Source of the DNA: an uncultured Clostridium sp.
GTDB taxonomy: Bacteria > Bacillota > Clostridia > Clostridiales > Clostridiaceae
Reading direction: 5' to 3'
Length of the DNA: 62,798 nt
NCBI RefSeq assembly: GCF_910588715.1
Contig: NZ_CAJURG010000009.1
Coordinates: forward strand, 1-62,798
The stretch's first letter is position 1. Every line of letters starts with the position of its first letter. A model generated the notes under the pieces. It worked only from the letters and a program-made list of their open reading frames with translations, was not told the DNA's origin and made no database searches. Both the position numbers and the translations under genes were made by a program. This document shows, one piece after another, positions 44,219 through 51,793 of the stretch.

Positions 44219-44931
44219 TAGTTTTAAGCATAGATTCCTCATCTTTAGTAACTACAGTTGCTCTTCTTGAAGATGAATTTATACTTGGTGAATATACTTT
44301 AAACTTTAAAAGAGAACACTCTGTTATACTAATGGAAAAAATAGAAATGTTATTAAAGGACTGTCAAATAGATATAGGTGAAGTTGACGGTTTTGTAGTT
44401 TCTAAAGGTCCTGGATCATTTACTGGACTTAGAATTGGGATGGCAACTGTTAAAGGATTAAGCATTGGTTCTAATAAGCCTTATGTTTCTATTTCAAGTT
44501 TAGATGCACTAGCTAATTCTTTAATAACATTTGATGGAATAATATGTCCAATTATGGATGCATTAAGAGATAGCGTTTATACTGGTCTTTATAGAAATAT
44601 AAATGGAAAATTAGTTAAAATACTTGAATGTACAGCTTTAGAATTAACTGAGCTTTCAGATATATTAAATAGAAAAGGTGAAAAAGTTATATTTACTGGT
44701 GATGGTGTATCTAAACACAAGGAATTCCTAATTAAAAATGTTAACAATTGTGAGTTTGCTCCAAATCATTTAAGCATAATTAGAGCTTCTTCTCTTGGAG
44801 AGCTTGGAATGGAAAAAATTAAACATGGAGAAATTGATGATATAAATTCTGCTCCACTTTATATTAAAAAGCCTCAAGCAGAAAGAGAACTTGAACAAAG
44901 GTTGGCTATGAAAAATGAAAATAAATTATAG
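44215..44931 (+). CDS. tsaB: tRNA threonylcarbamoyladenosine synthesis protein TsaB
   Basis: Non-catalytic ASKHA-fold partner that holds TsaD and TsaE in t6A synthesis. The 238-residue protein starts VLSIDSSSLVTTVAL and has the diagnostic SKGPGSFTGLRIGMATVKGL. It overlaps tsaE by 4 bases and rimI by 17, so the three are translationally coupled. tsaD itself is outside the window. Confidence 0.96.
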   Translation: MIVLSIDSSSLVTTVALLEDEFILGEYTLNFKREHSVILMEKIEMLLKDCQIDIGEVDGFVVSKGPGSFTGLRIGMATVKGLSIGSNKPYVSISSLDALANSLITFDGIICPIMDALRDSVYTGLYRNINGKLVKILECTALELTELSDILNRKGEKVIFTGDGVSKHKEFLIKNVNNCEFAPNHLSIIRASSLGELGMEKIKHGEIDDINSAPLYIKKPQAERELEQRLAMKNENKL

Positions 44932-45361
44932 TCTTATGAAAGATGTTCATATTAATGGAGTATATAATCTTAGTAAAGAATGTTTTGCTATACCTTGGAC
45001 TTTAGATTCTATTACTAATGAATTAAACAATCCTTTAGCAAAATATATAATTGCAGAAGATTTAGAAACTAATGAGGTCATTGGATTTGTTGGTGTATGG
45101 ATAGTTGTTGGAGAAGGTGATATTACAAATATTGCTGTAAATCCAAAGTATCGAAAACATGGTGTTGCATCAAATTTATTATTAAATTTACTTGATATCT
45201 GTAAATCTCTAAATTGTAATGACATAACTTTAGAAGTTAGGGAATCAAATATTCCTGCCCAAAACCTTTATAAAAAGTTTGATTTTAAAGAAGAAGGAAT
45301 AAGAAAAGGATATTATTCAGACAATGGTGAAAATGCCATTATAATGTGGAAAAGAGGATAG
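44915..45361 (+). CDS. rimI: Ribosomal protein S18-alanine N-acetyltransferase type GNAT
   Basis: A 148-residue GNAT acetyltransferase. The acetyl-CoA motif is ITNIAVNPKYRKHGVASNLL, followed by VRESNIPAQNLYKKFDFKEEGIRKGYY, the usual RimI pattern. RimI acetylates the N-terminal Ala of ribosomal protein S18. The start at 44915 overlaps tsaB; a start at the ATG 44936-44938 would remove seven residues. tsaB-rimI pairing is standard in Firmicutes. Confidence 0.92.
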   Translation: MKINYSLMKDVHINGVYNLSKECFAIPWTLDSITNELNNPLAKYIIAEDLETNEVIGFVGVWIVVGEGDITNIAVNPKYRKHGVASNLLLNLLDICKSLNCNDITLEVRESNIPAQNLYKKFDFKEEGIRKGYYSDNGENAIIMWKRG

Positions 45362-45379
45362 AAATCCTATCCTCTTTTT
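45351..45379. terminator. Bidirectional terminator between rimI and ribU
   Basis: Stem AAAGAGGATAG/CTATCCTCTTT (45351-45361 with 45367-45377) followed by TTTTT; it includes the rimI stop codon. It can also serve the convergent ribU gene. Confidence 0.85.
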
Positions 45380-45383
45380 ATTG

Positions 45384-45968
45384 TTAAGCTATTTCTTTTT
45401 TTCTTATTCCAAAATTACTATCAACATTAAATATTGCACGAGATACTCTTTTGTATAATAAATATGTTGCAATACAAACTATTAATGCCTTTACCCCATT
45501 AAAAGGTATTAATCCTAGGAATATATAATTCATTAATTCAGTTCCTTCTAATTTCATTCCAAATGCAGGTAATAAGAAATATACATTTGAAATTATACCT
45601 AAAATTTGCATCACTAATGCACCTATAACCATACCTAATATAGCTGTCTTTTTACTTTTATTTCTATGATATAACCAAGCTGCTGGAACAACCAACGCAA
45701 GTCCAACTATTATATTGGCAGCTTCTCCAACAAATCCAGTTTCTGTTCCCTTTATTAAAAATCTTAAAAATACCTTTAATATAACTATTATTCCACCTAC
45801 AACTGGCCCATAAGCAAATCCCCCCATTAATGCTGGTAATTCACTTAAATCAATTTTAAGCCATGGAAATGCAGGTATTATAGGAAAATCAAAATACATT
45901 AATACTACTGCAATAGCTGATAATAAAGAAATTTTAATCATTTTGTTTAGATTTTTTGATGAATTCAT
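45384..45968 (-). CDS. ribU: Riboflavin ECF transporter substrate-binding subunit RibU
   Basis: S component that binds riboflavin in the membrane and works with the shared EcfAA'T module, encoded elsewhere. The 194-residue protein has six hydrophobic segments and family motifs LPALMGGFAYGPVVG and GTETGFVGEAANIIVG. The start is the ATG at 45966-45968 behind GGGAGGG; an upstream in-frame TTG lies in the ribosome site. An FMN riboswitch in its leader confirms riboflavin control. Confidence 0.93.
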   Translation of the reverse strand: MNSSKNLNKMIKISLLSAIAVVLMYFDFPIIPAFPWLKIDLSELPALMGGFAYGPVVGGIIVILKVFLRFLIKGTETGFVGEAANIIVGLALVVPAAWLYHRNKSKKTAILGMVIGALVMQILGIISNVYFLLPAFGMKLEGTELMNYIFLGLIPFNGVKALIVCIATYLLYKRVSRAIFNVDSNFGIRKKEIA

Positions 45969-46060
45969 ATTTTTCCCTCCCAAAAGTTATCCCCTGGGGC
46001 TCTAGTTAAATTAAAATATATTTGATAATAGTTTTTACTATTTATAATGTTTGATACATT

Positions 46061-46090
46061 AAAAAAACCCTGATGTTAAAAACATCAGGG
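46061..46090 (-). terminator. Terminator in the FMN riboswitch leader
   Basis: Perfect stem CCCTGATGTT/AACATCAGGG (46068-46077 with 46081-46090) followed by TTTTTTT on the minus strand. It lies between the FMN aptamer and ribU, the position expected for an FMN-controlled attenuator. Confidence 0.88.
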
Positions 46091-46189
46091 CATTAAAACA
46101 AAACTAATAATAAATACACCTTAATAGAATTATGAATTCTTTTTAAAATCATAAAACTATTATCAATAATATATTTATATAATTTAACC

Positions 46190-46299
46190 TTTACCTTCTT
46201 TCATCCAGACTTTACTGTCGGCTTCGGAGTTACACCGAATCTGCAAAAATTGCTCGCGGGCTATACCGCCGGTAGGGACTTTCACCCTGCCCTGAAGAT
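46190..46299 (-). promoter_or_regulatory. FMN riboswitch (RFN element)
   Basis: The minus strand shows the conserved RFN blocks: ATCTTCAGGGCAGGGTGAAA, TCCCTACCGGCGGTA, AGCCCGCGAGC, GATTCGGTGTAACTCCGAAG, CCGACAGTAAAGTCTGGAT and a closing AAGAAGGT. FMN binding should favour the downstream terminator and turn ribU off. Confidence 0.97.
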
Positions 46300-46311
46300 A
46301 TTTTTTCTTTT

Positions 46312-46340
46312 ATTATATTACTAAATTTTGTATATTTCAA
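46312..46340 (-). promoter_or_regulatory. Sigma-A promoter of the FMN riboswitch-ribU transcript
   Basis: TTGAAA (46335-46340) and TATAAT (46312-46317) are 17 bases apart; the start site would be about 46305, just before the aptamer. Confidence 0.8.
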
Positions 46341-46393
46341 TAGTGTTTTTATATTTTTTATTAAATAAATTAATTTAAAATTTATTTTTAGTG

Positions 46394-48556
46394 TTAATCA
46401 ATGTCTTTCATTGTTAATGAAATTCTCTTTCTTTTTTCATCAACTTCCATAATCTTGACCTTAATTATATCTCCAACCTTTACTATATCTAATGGATGTT
46501 TAACAAACTTATTTGCCATTTGACTCTTGTGAACTAATCCATCTTGATGAACACCAATATCAACAAAGGCACCAAAGTCTGATACATTTCTTACAGTTCC
46601 CATAAGCTCCATTCCTGATTTTAAATCTTTTAAGTCTATAACACCAGTTTTTAAAATTGGCTTTGGCATATCTTCTCTTGGATCTCTTCCTGGTTTTTGT
46701 AACTCTTTAATTATATCTTTTAAGGTTAATTCTCCAACTTCAAGCTCATTAACAAGATTCTTTAATCCTCTTAAATTAACTCTCTCTTCTATATCATTTA
46801 GATTTCTATTTTTTAAATCCTCTTTAGTATATCCTAATATTTCAATAAGCTTTCCTGCTACTAAGTATGATTCTGGATGAACTGAAGTATTATCTAAAGG
46901 TTCTTTACTCTCCATTACTCTTAAAAATCCTGCACATTGTTCATAAGCTTTTTGACCTAATCTTTTAACCTTTAGTAATTCTTTTCTACTCTTAAATCCT
47001 CCAACTTCATCTCTATATGCAACTATATTATTTGCAATTGCTGCATTAACACCTGCAATATAAGTTAAAAGAGATGGTGTTGCTGTATTTAAATCAACAC
47101 CAACTTTATTAACAGAATCTTCAACTACCCCTGTTAATGATTCATCTAATCTTTTTGGAGTAACATCATGTTGATATTGACCAACTCCAATTGCCTTAGG
47201 GTCTATTTTTACAAGCTCAGCCATAGGATCTTGAAGTCTTCTCCCAATAGAGATAGCACCTCTTATAGTAACATCTAAATCAGGATATTCTTTAGCAGCT
47301 AGTTCTGATGCCGAATAAACAGATGCTCCTGCTTCCGATACTATTACATAAGCTATTTCTTTACCGCTTTCTTTTTTAATTTCATTTATCATTTCGGAAA
47401 TTACTTCTTCCGACTCCCTAGATGCAGTACCATTTCCTAAAGAAATAACATCTACATTATATTTATATATAAGCTTCTTTAATATTTTCTTTGTACCTTC
47501 TATATCATTCTTAGGTAAAGTTGGATATACTGTAGCCTTTTCTAAGAATTTACCTGTAGAATCTAAAACAGCAACTTTACAACCCGTTCTAAATCCTGGG
47601 TCATACCCCATAACTACTTTTCCCTTTATTGGTGCTTGCATTAAAAGTGCCTTTAAATTTTCTTTAAATATTAATATTGCACCTTCTTCACCTTTATCTG
47701 TAAGTTCACTTCTTATTTCTCTTTCTATTGAAGGATATATTAATCTTTTAAAAGAATCCTTAATTGCAAGCTTTAAATATTCATCAGTATTATTATTATT
47801 CTTTAACAATTTATTTTGAAGATATGATATTATTTTCTCTTCATTAGATACTATTTTAACAGATAATATCTTTTCCTTTTCTCCTCTATTTATAGCTAAT
47901 ATTCTATGGGCAGGAATTTTACTTATATCTTCACTATATTCATAATACATTTCAAAAGGTGTTGGAAGTTCGCTTGATCCCTTTGATTCAATTTTTCCTT
48001 CCCTCATTACAAATTCTCTTATCCATTTTCTAAACCCTGCATCATCAGAAATTATCTCTGCTACTATATCTAAAGCTCCATTTATAGCTTCCTCTTCATT
48101 AAGTACCTTCTTTTCATCATCTATATAAACTTTAGCTTCTTCTTTTATACTTTCCTTAAATCTTCCTTCTAAAATCAAATCAGCTAATGGTTTTAAGCCT
48201 TTTTCTAAAGCTATAGTTGCTCTAGTTCTCTTCTTTTGTTTGTAAGGCCTATAAATATCTTCAACCTCTGTTAAGGTATCTGCTTTTTCTAAAGCTTTAA
48301 CTATATCTTCATTTAATTTTCCTTGTTCATCTATTAATCTTAAAACATCTTCTTTTCTTTCCTTTAAATTTCTTAAGTAAGTTAATCTTTCAAAAAACTT
48401 TCTTAAAACATCATCACTTAACCCACCTGTTTGCTCTTTTCTATATCTTGATATAAAGGGAACTGTATTTCCCTCATCTAATAGTTTAATTACATTTTGA
48501 ACTTGCTTTAAAGTTATTTCTAACTCTCTAACTAGTCTTTCTTCTATATTTACCAT
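46394..48556 (-). CDS. tex: Tex-family S1 RNA-binding transcription accessory protein
   Basis: Conserved nucleic-acid-binding protein affecting transcription, related to Spt6. The 720-residue protein has an N-terminal helical Tex domain (FISRYRKEQTGGLSD), a YqgF/RNase H-like domain (about 325-445; VMGYDPGFRTGCKVAVLD, SEAGASVYSASELA), helix-hairpin-helix motifs (about 490-560) and a C-terminal S1 domain (about 645-715; GAFVDIGVHQDGLVHKSQ). GGAGAG precedes the ATG. No partner operon; divergent from the membrane protein at 48.7 kb. Confidence 0.95.
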   Translation of the reverse strand: MVNIEERLVRELEITLKQVQNVIKLLDEGNTVPFISRYRKEQTGGLSDDVLRKFFERLTYLRNLKERKEDVLRLIDEQGKLNEDIVKALEKADTLTEVEDIYRPYKQKKRTRATIALEKGLKPLADLILEGRFKESIKEEAKVYIDDEKKVLNEEEAINGALDIVAEIISDDAGFRKWIREFVMREGKIESKGSSELPTPFEMYYEYSEDISKIPAHRILAINRGEKEKILSVKIVSNEEKIISYLQNKLLKNNNNTDEYLKLAIKDSFKRLIYPSIEREIRSELTDKGEEGAILIFKENLKALLMQAPIKGKVVMGYDPGFRTGCKVAVLDSTGKFLEKATVYPTLPKNDIEGTKKILKKLIYKYNVDVISLGNGTASRESEEVISEMINEIKKESGKEIAYVIVSEAGASVYSASELAAKEYPDLDVTIRGAISIGRRLQDPMAELVKIDPKAIGVGQYQHDVTPKRLDESLTGVVEDSVNKVGVDLNTATPSLLTYIAGVNAAIANNIVAYRDEVGGFKSRKELLKVKRLGQKAYEQCAGFLRVMESKEPLDNTSVHPESYLVAGKLIEILGYTKEDLKNRNLNDIEERVNLRGLKNLVNELEVGELTLKDIIKELQKPGRDPREDMPKPILKTGVIDLKDLKSGMELMGTVRNVSDFGAFVDIGVHQDGLVHKSQMANKFVKHPLDIVKVGDIIKVKIMEVDEKRKRISLTMKDID

Positions 48557-48699
48557 ACTTCTCTCCTATGAAAATTTTTTATAAATTTATTTCTAATAAT
48601 TAGTATAACATAACTTTACACACTTGATATTAAGTAAAGGTAATAGTATAATCTAATTGTAAATATCTTCCATATGTATTTATTAAGGGGGTGCCTTAT

Positions 48700-49032
48700 T
48701 TGAATAAATTTGTTAATAATTTCATAAATATTCTTCTTGTAGTTCTTATTACTCTTTTATGTCTAAATCAACTTTATGTTATTGAATTTTCTGCTAATCT
48801 CGAAAAAATATTTATATTTTTAACTCTTATAATGATTTTATTTATTGCTAATAAAGAAATATTAACAGGTAAATCAAATCTTATTAAATTTATAAATATA
48901 GTTACATTATGTAGCATAATAATTGGTGGTATACTTTCTGTTCTTAATAATCAACTTAATATTTTAATTTATATTTGTATTTTATTTTCATTATTTCAAT
49001 GTTTATTTGAACTTATTCAAAATAAGGCATAA
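48700..49032 (+). CDS. Small hypothetical membrane protein
   Basis: A 110-residue protein with four hydrophobic helices covering most of its length; no family recognised. I prefer the TTG at 48700-48702, placed 7 bases after AAGGGGG; a GTG at 48691 gives three more residues but overlaps the ribosome site. It is followed by a terminator whose 3' arm holds the ribosome site of the next gene. Confidence 0.65.
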   Translation: MNKFVNNFINILLVVLITLLCLNQLYVIEFSANLEKIFIFLTLIMILFIANKEILTGKSNLIKFINIVTLCSIIIGGILSVLNNQLNILIYICILFSLFQCLFELIQNKA

Positions 49033-49052
49033 GTTTATTATCATAATGCAAA

Positions 49053-49101
49053 ACCTCATTTAATAGTATTTAATATAATACTATTAGTGAGGTATTTTTT
49101 T
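49053..49101 (+). terminator. Terminator hairpin overlapping the next gene's ribosome site
   Basis: Stem of ACCTCA/TGAGGT (49053-49058 with 49088-49093) and AATAGTATT/AATACTATT (49062-49070 with 49077-49085), followed by seven T at 49095-49101. The T run abuts the ATG at 49102, and the 3' arm contains the TGAGGT ribosome site, so the fold would both stop transcription and hide translation initiation. Confidence 0.75.
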
Positions 49102-50619
49102 ATGAAAAAAAAGCTTATATATTTTCCGTTACTATTAATTAATTCTTTTATATTACTATTTACAATATACCTTAATAATACTTATTCACCCTTTAATTCT
49201 AGAAATGTTTTAAGTAATATTTATGTTTTATCCTCAGATATACTTGGTGGGAGACTTGCTGGAAGTATAGAAAATTCAATGACTGGAGAAATAATAAAAA
49301 ATAGGTTCATAGATAGCAATTTAACCTCATTAAACAATGATAATAATTACTCACAAGGCTTCAATACTATTTGTCCAGTTATAACAAATACCTCCCCCTA
49401 TCTAAAGATAGAATATAACGGAGAAACTGAAGAAGAATTAAAATATGGTATTGATTTTAAAGAAGATATGATTAATTTTAAAAACAATACATTTACCTTT
49501 TCAAAAGAAGATAATATAAAATCTTATTTAGCATATATGGAAGTAACTTGTGATGATGGACAATTTCTAATATATGTTCCTAAGAATAATAATTTTTCAT
49601 TTAGAAGCTCATTTTTTAGTGATTTTGCAAAAGATGCAGTAATAATGGTATCTAATAATGCCTTTGAAAAAATATCTAATAGTTTAAAAGAAGGAAAAAA
49701 AATATCTCTTCACATTCCATTTGAAGAGGAAGAAAAAACAATATCAAATATTATTGGTGTAATCAAGGGTTCAAACTCTAAATTAGATCCATTTATAATA
49801 ACTGCCCATTATGATCATCTTGGAAAAGACGGTTTAGGAAATACTTATTCAGGTGCATTAGATAATGCTTCTGGAGCCTCATTTTTATTAGAACTTAGTA
49901 GAAGTTTTGCAACTTATGGAAAGCCAGAAAGGGATATAATTTTTGCTGCCTTAAATGCTGAAGAATTTGGTCTTCTTGGATCTAAAGCTTTTGCAGAAGC
50001 TAATTTATTTAATATAAAAAATTCAAAAGTAATTAACTTAGATATGATTGGTAGTGCTGATTATCCTATAACCTTCATGCAAGGAATTAAATTTAAAAAT
50101 ACAAATTCAGAATTATTAAATTCATTAAGAGAAATATGTGAAGCTAATAATGTGAGTTATGAAATTATATATGAAGATTCTAGCGACCATGCAAGTTTTA
50201 ATAATTTGAACATAGATGCGGTTAGTTTTTGTCATAGTGACAAAACAAGAATTCATACTCCAAACGATACTATTGATTATATAGATGCTAATGCTATTGA
50301 TACTGTATATAGCATAATTGATGAAGAAATTAAATCATCTTGCTATAGTACATTTACTAGATTTATTTATAGTTCCAATTCAATGATTTTTATATCTATC
50401 TGTTTAATTATATTAATTGCTTGGGGATTATTTGATAAAAGTAAAATTATAACTGATAAAAATGGTTCTAGAATTTTTGGATTAGTTGCATTAATATCTA
50501 TTATAACTTCTTGTATATTTTTTTCTAATGGATATAAAGCTTCTATTTCAGTAACTCTTATATTTGGATTTTCAATAGTAATACTAGCTATTAAAAACTT
50601 TAAATTAATATCAAAATAA
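49102..50619 (+). CDS. M28-family zinc aminopeptidase with membrane segments
   Basis: A 505-residue predicted membrane-associated peptidase. It has an N-terminal signal/anchor helix, a beta-rich PA-like region (about 100-235), the M28 catalytic domain with AHYDHLG (His, Asp), GALDNASGAS (bridging Asp), NAEEFGLLGSKAF (Glu pair), VINLDMIG and HTPNDTIDY (His), and three C-terminal membrane helices (about 415-500). All zinc ligands are present. It should act outside the membrane on peptides. The start is the ATG behind TGAGGT; a GTG at 49087 is inside the hairpin. Confidence 0.88.
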   Translation: MKKKLIYFPLLLINSFILLFTIYLNNTYSPFNSRNVLSNIYVLSSDILGGRLAGSIENSMTGEIIKNRFIDSNLTSLNNDNNYSQGFNTICPVITNTSPYLKIEYNGETEEELKYGIDFKEDMINFKNNTFTFSKEDNIKSYLAYMEVTCDDGQFLIYVPKNNNFSFRSSFFSDFAKDAVIMVSNNAFEKISNSLKEGKKISLHIPFEEEEKTISNIIGVIKGSNSKLDPFIITAHYDHLGKDGLGNTYSGALDNASGASFLLELSRSFATYGKPERDIIFAALNAEEFGLLGSKAFAEANLFNIKNSKVINLDMIGSADYPITFMQGIKFKNTNSELLNSLREICEANNVSYEIIYEDSSDHASFNNLNIDAVSFCHSDKTRIHTPNDTIDYIDANAIDTVYSIIDEEIKSSCYSTFTRFIYSSNSMIFISICLIILIAWGLFDKSKIITDKNGSRIFGLVALISIITSCIFFSNGYKASISVTLIFGFSIVILAIKNFKLISK

Positions 50620-50650
50620 AAAAAGTGCAATGCACTTTTTTTATTTTGAT
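50610..50650. terminator. Perfect 20-bp palindromic terminator shared by M28 peptidase and prfB
   Basis: Arms 50610-50629 and 50631-50650 are exact complements with a single-base centre and runs of seven A or T. It covers the stop codons of both convergent genes, so both proteins end in Ile-Ser-Lys read from opposite strands. Confidence 0.9.
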
Positions 50651-51742
50651 ATACTCTTTAAGTAAGTTGTTATAAACTGATCTATTTCTCCATTCATAAC
50701 AGCATTTAAATTTGATGTTTCTTCATTTGTTCTATGATCTTTAACCATATTATATGGATGGAATACATATGACCTTATTTGACTTCCCCATCCCATATCC
50801 TTTAACTCACCAGTTAAATCCTCTATCTTTTCCTTATGAGCTCTTTCTTTAAGTTCTATAAGCTTTGATTTTAACATAGACATTGCTGTATCCTTATTTG
50901 AAAACTGGCTTCTTTCACTTTGACATTGAACTACAATTCCTGTAGGTATATGAGTAATTCTTATTGCTGATTCTGTCTTATTTACATGTTGTCCACCAGC
51001 CCCACTTGCTCTATAGGTATCTATTTTTAAATCATCTGATCTAATATCTATATCTTGATCCTTTGTAAGCTCTGGCAATACTTCTATAGATGCAAAAGAA
51101 GTTTGTCTCTTCCCATTTGCATTAAATGGAGATATTCTTACTAATCTATGAACACCCTTTTCTGCTTTTAAATACCCATATGCAAATTCACCTTTTACTC
51201 TTAATGTAGCACTTTTTATTCCTGCTTCATCACCTTCAAGTATATCTAGTGTTTCAACTTTATATCCTTTTTTTTCACACCATCTTGTGTACATTCTTAA
51301 AAGCATAAGTGTCCAATCATTAGCGTCACTTCCACCAACACCAGCATGCAGATTTAAAATAGCATCATTTTTATCATACTCACCTGATAAAAGAAGTTCT
51401 ATCTTATACTCTTCTATAAGCTTTTCTATATCTCTAATTTCTGTAATAACTTCATTTATAGTTTCTTCATCATCTTCTGCAAGTTCAGCTAACACTTCAA
51501 CATCATCTAATCTATTTACTAAAGCTTCATATCTCTCTATTTTATCTTTAATACTCTTGCTTTCTTTAGTAACTTCTTCAGCCCTTTTTATATCATCCCA
51601 AAAACCTTTTTCTTGCATTTGAAGCTCTAATTCTTTAAATCTTTTTTCTAGGCTTTCCTTGTCAAAGTGAAGCCCCCATTTCTTTTAATATTTCTTTTAA
51701 TCCACTAACTTTAGTTAGCTCTTGTTCTAACTTAATTAACAA
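50641..51742 (-). CDS. prfB: Peptide chain release factor 2, programmed +1 frameshift
   Basis: RF2 terminates translation at UGA and UAA. It is encoded in two frames: 26 codons from the TTG at 51740-51742 to CTT at 51665-51667, an in-frame TGA at 51662-51664, then a +1 shift (skipping the T at 51664) into the long frame 51663-50641, giving 366 residues in total. The stop-recognition tripeptide SPF (RISPFNANGK) and the peptidyl-hydrolysis motif GGQ (SGAGGQHVNK) are present. AAGGGGTG precedes the TTG. A conceptual start at the ATG in MQEKGFW would drop the N-terminal helices and is wrong. Confidence 0.96.
51661..51681 (-). promoter_or_regulatory. prfB programmed frameshift site
   Basis: Minus strand: a Shine-Dalgarno-like GGGGG (51673-51677) upstream of CTT TGA C (51661-51667). 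This is the classical RF2 autoregulatory slippery site: scarce RF2 leaves the UGA unread, so the ribosome shifts +1 and makes more RF2. Confidence 0.95.
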
Positions 51743-51764
51743 AATATCACCCCTTAATTCATTG

Positions 51765-51792
51765 AAAAAAGTGCCTTTTCAGACACTTTTTT
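51765..51792 (-). terminator. Intrinsic terminator of secA
   Basis: Stem AAAAAAGTG/CACTTTTTT (51765-51773 with 51784-51792) with a 10-base loop, immediately after the secA stop and 23 bases before the prfB start. Confidence 0.8.
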
Positions 51793-51793
51793 A

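Noticed and set aside
46068..46090. Short palindromic repeats as a CRISPR unit
   Set aside because: Single copy, followed by a T run; it is the FMN riboswitch terminator. No regularly spaced repeats exist anywhere in the window.
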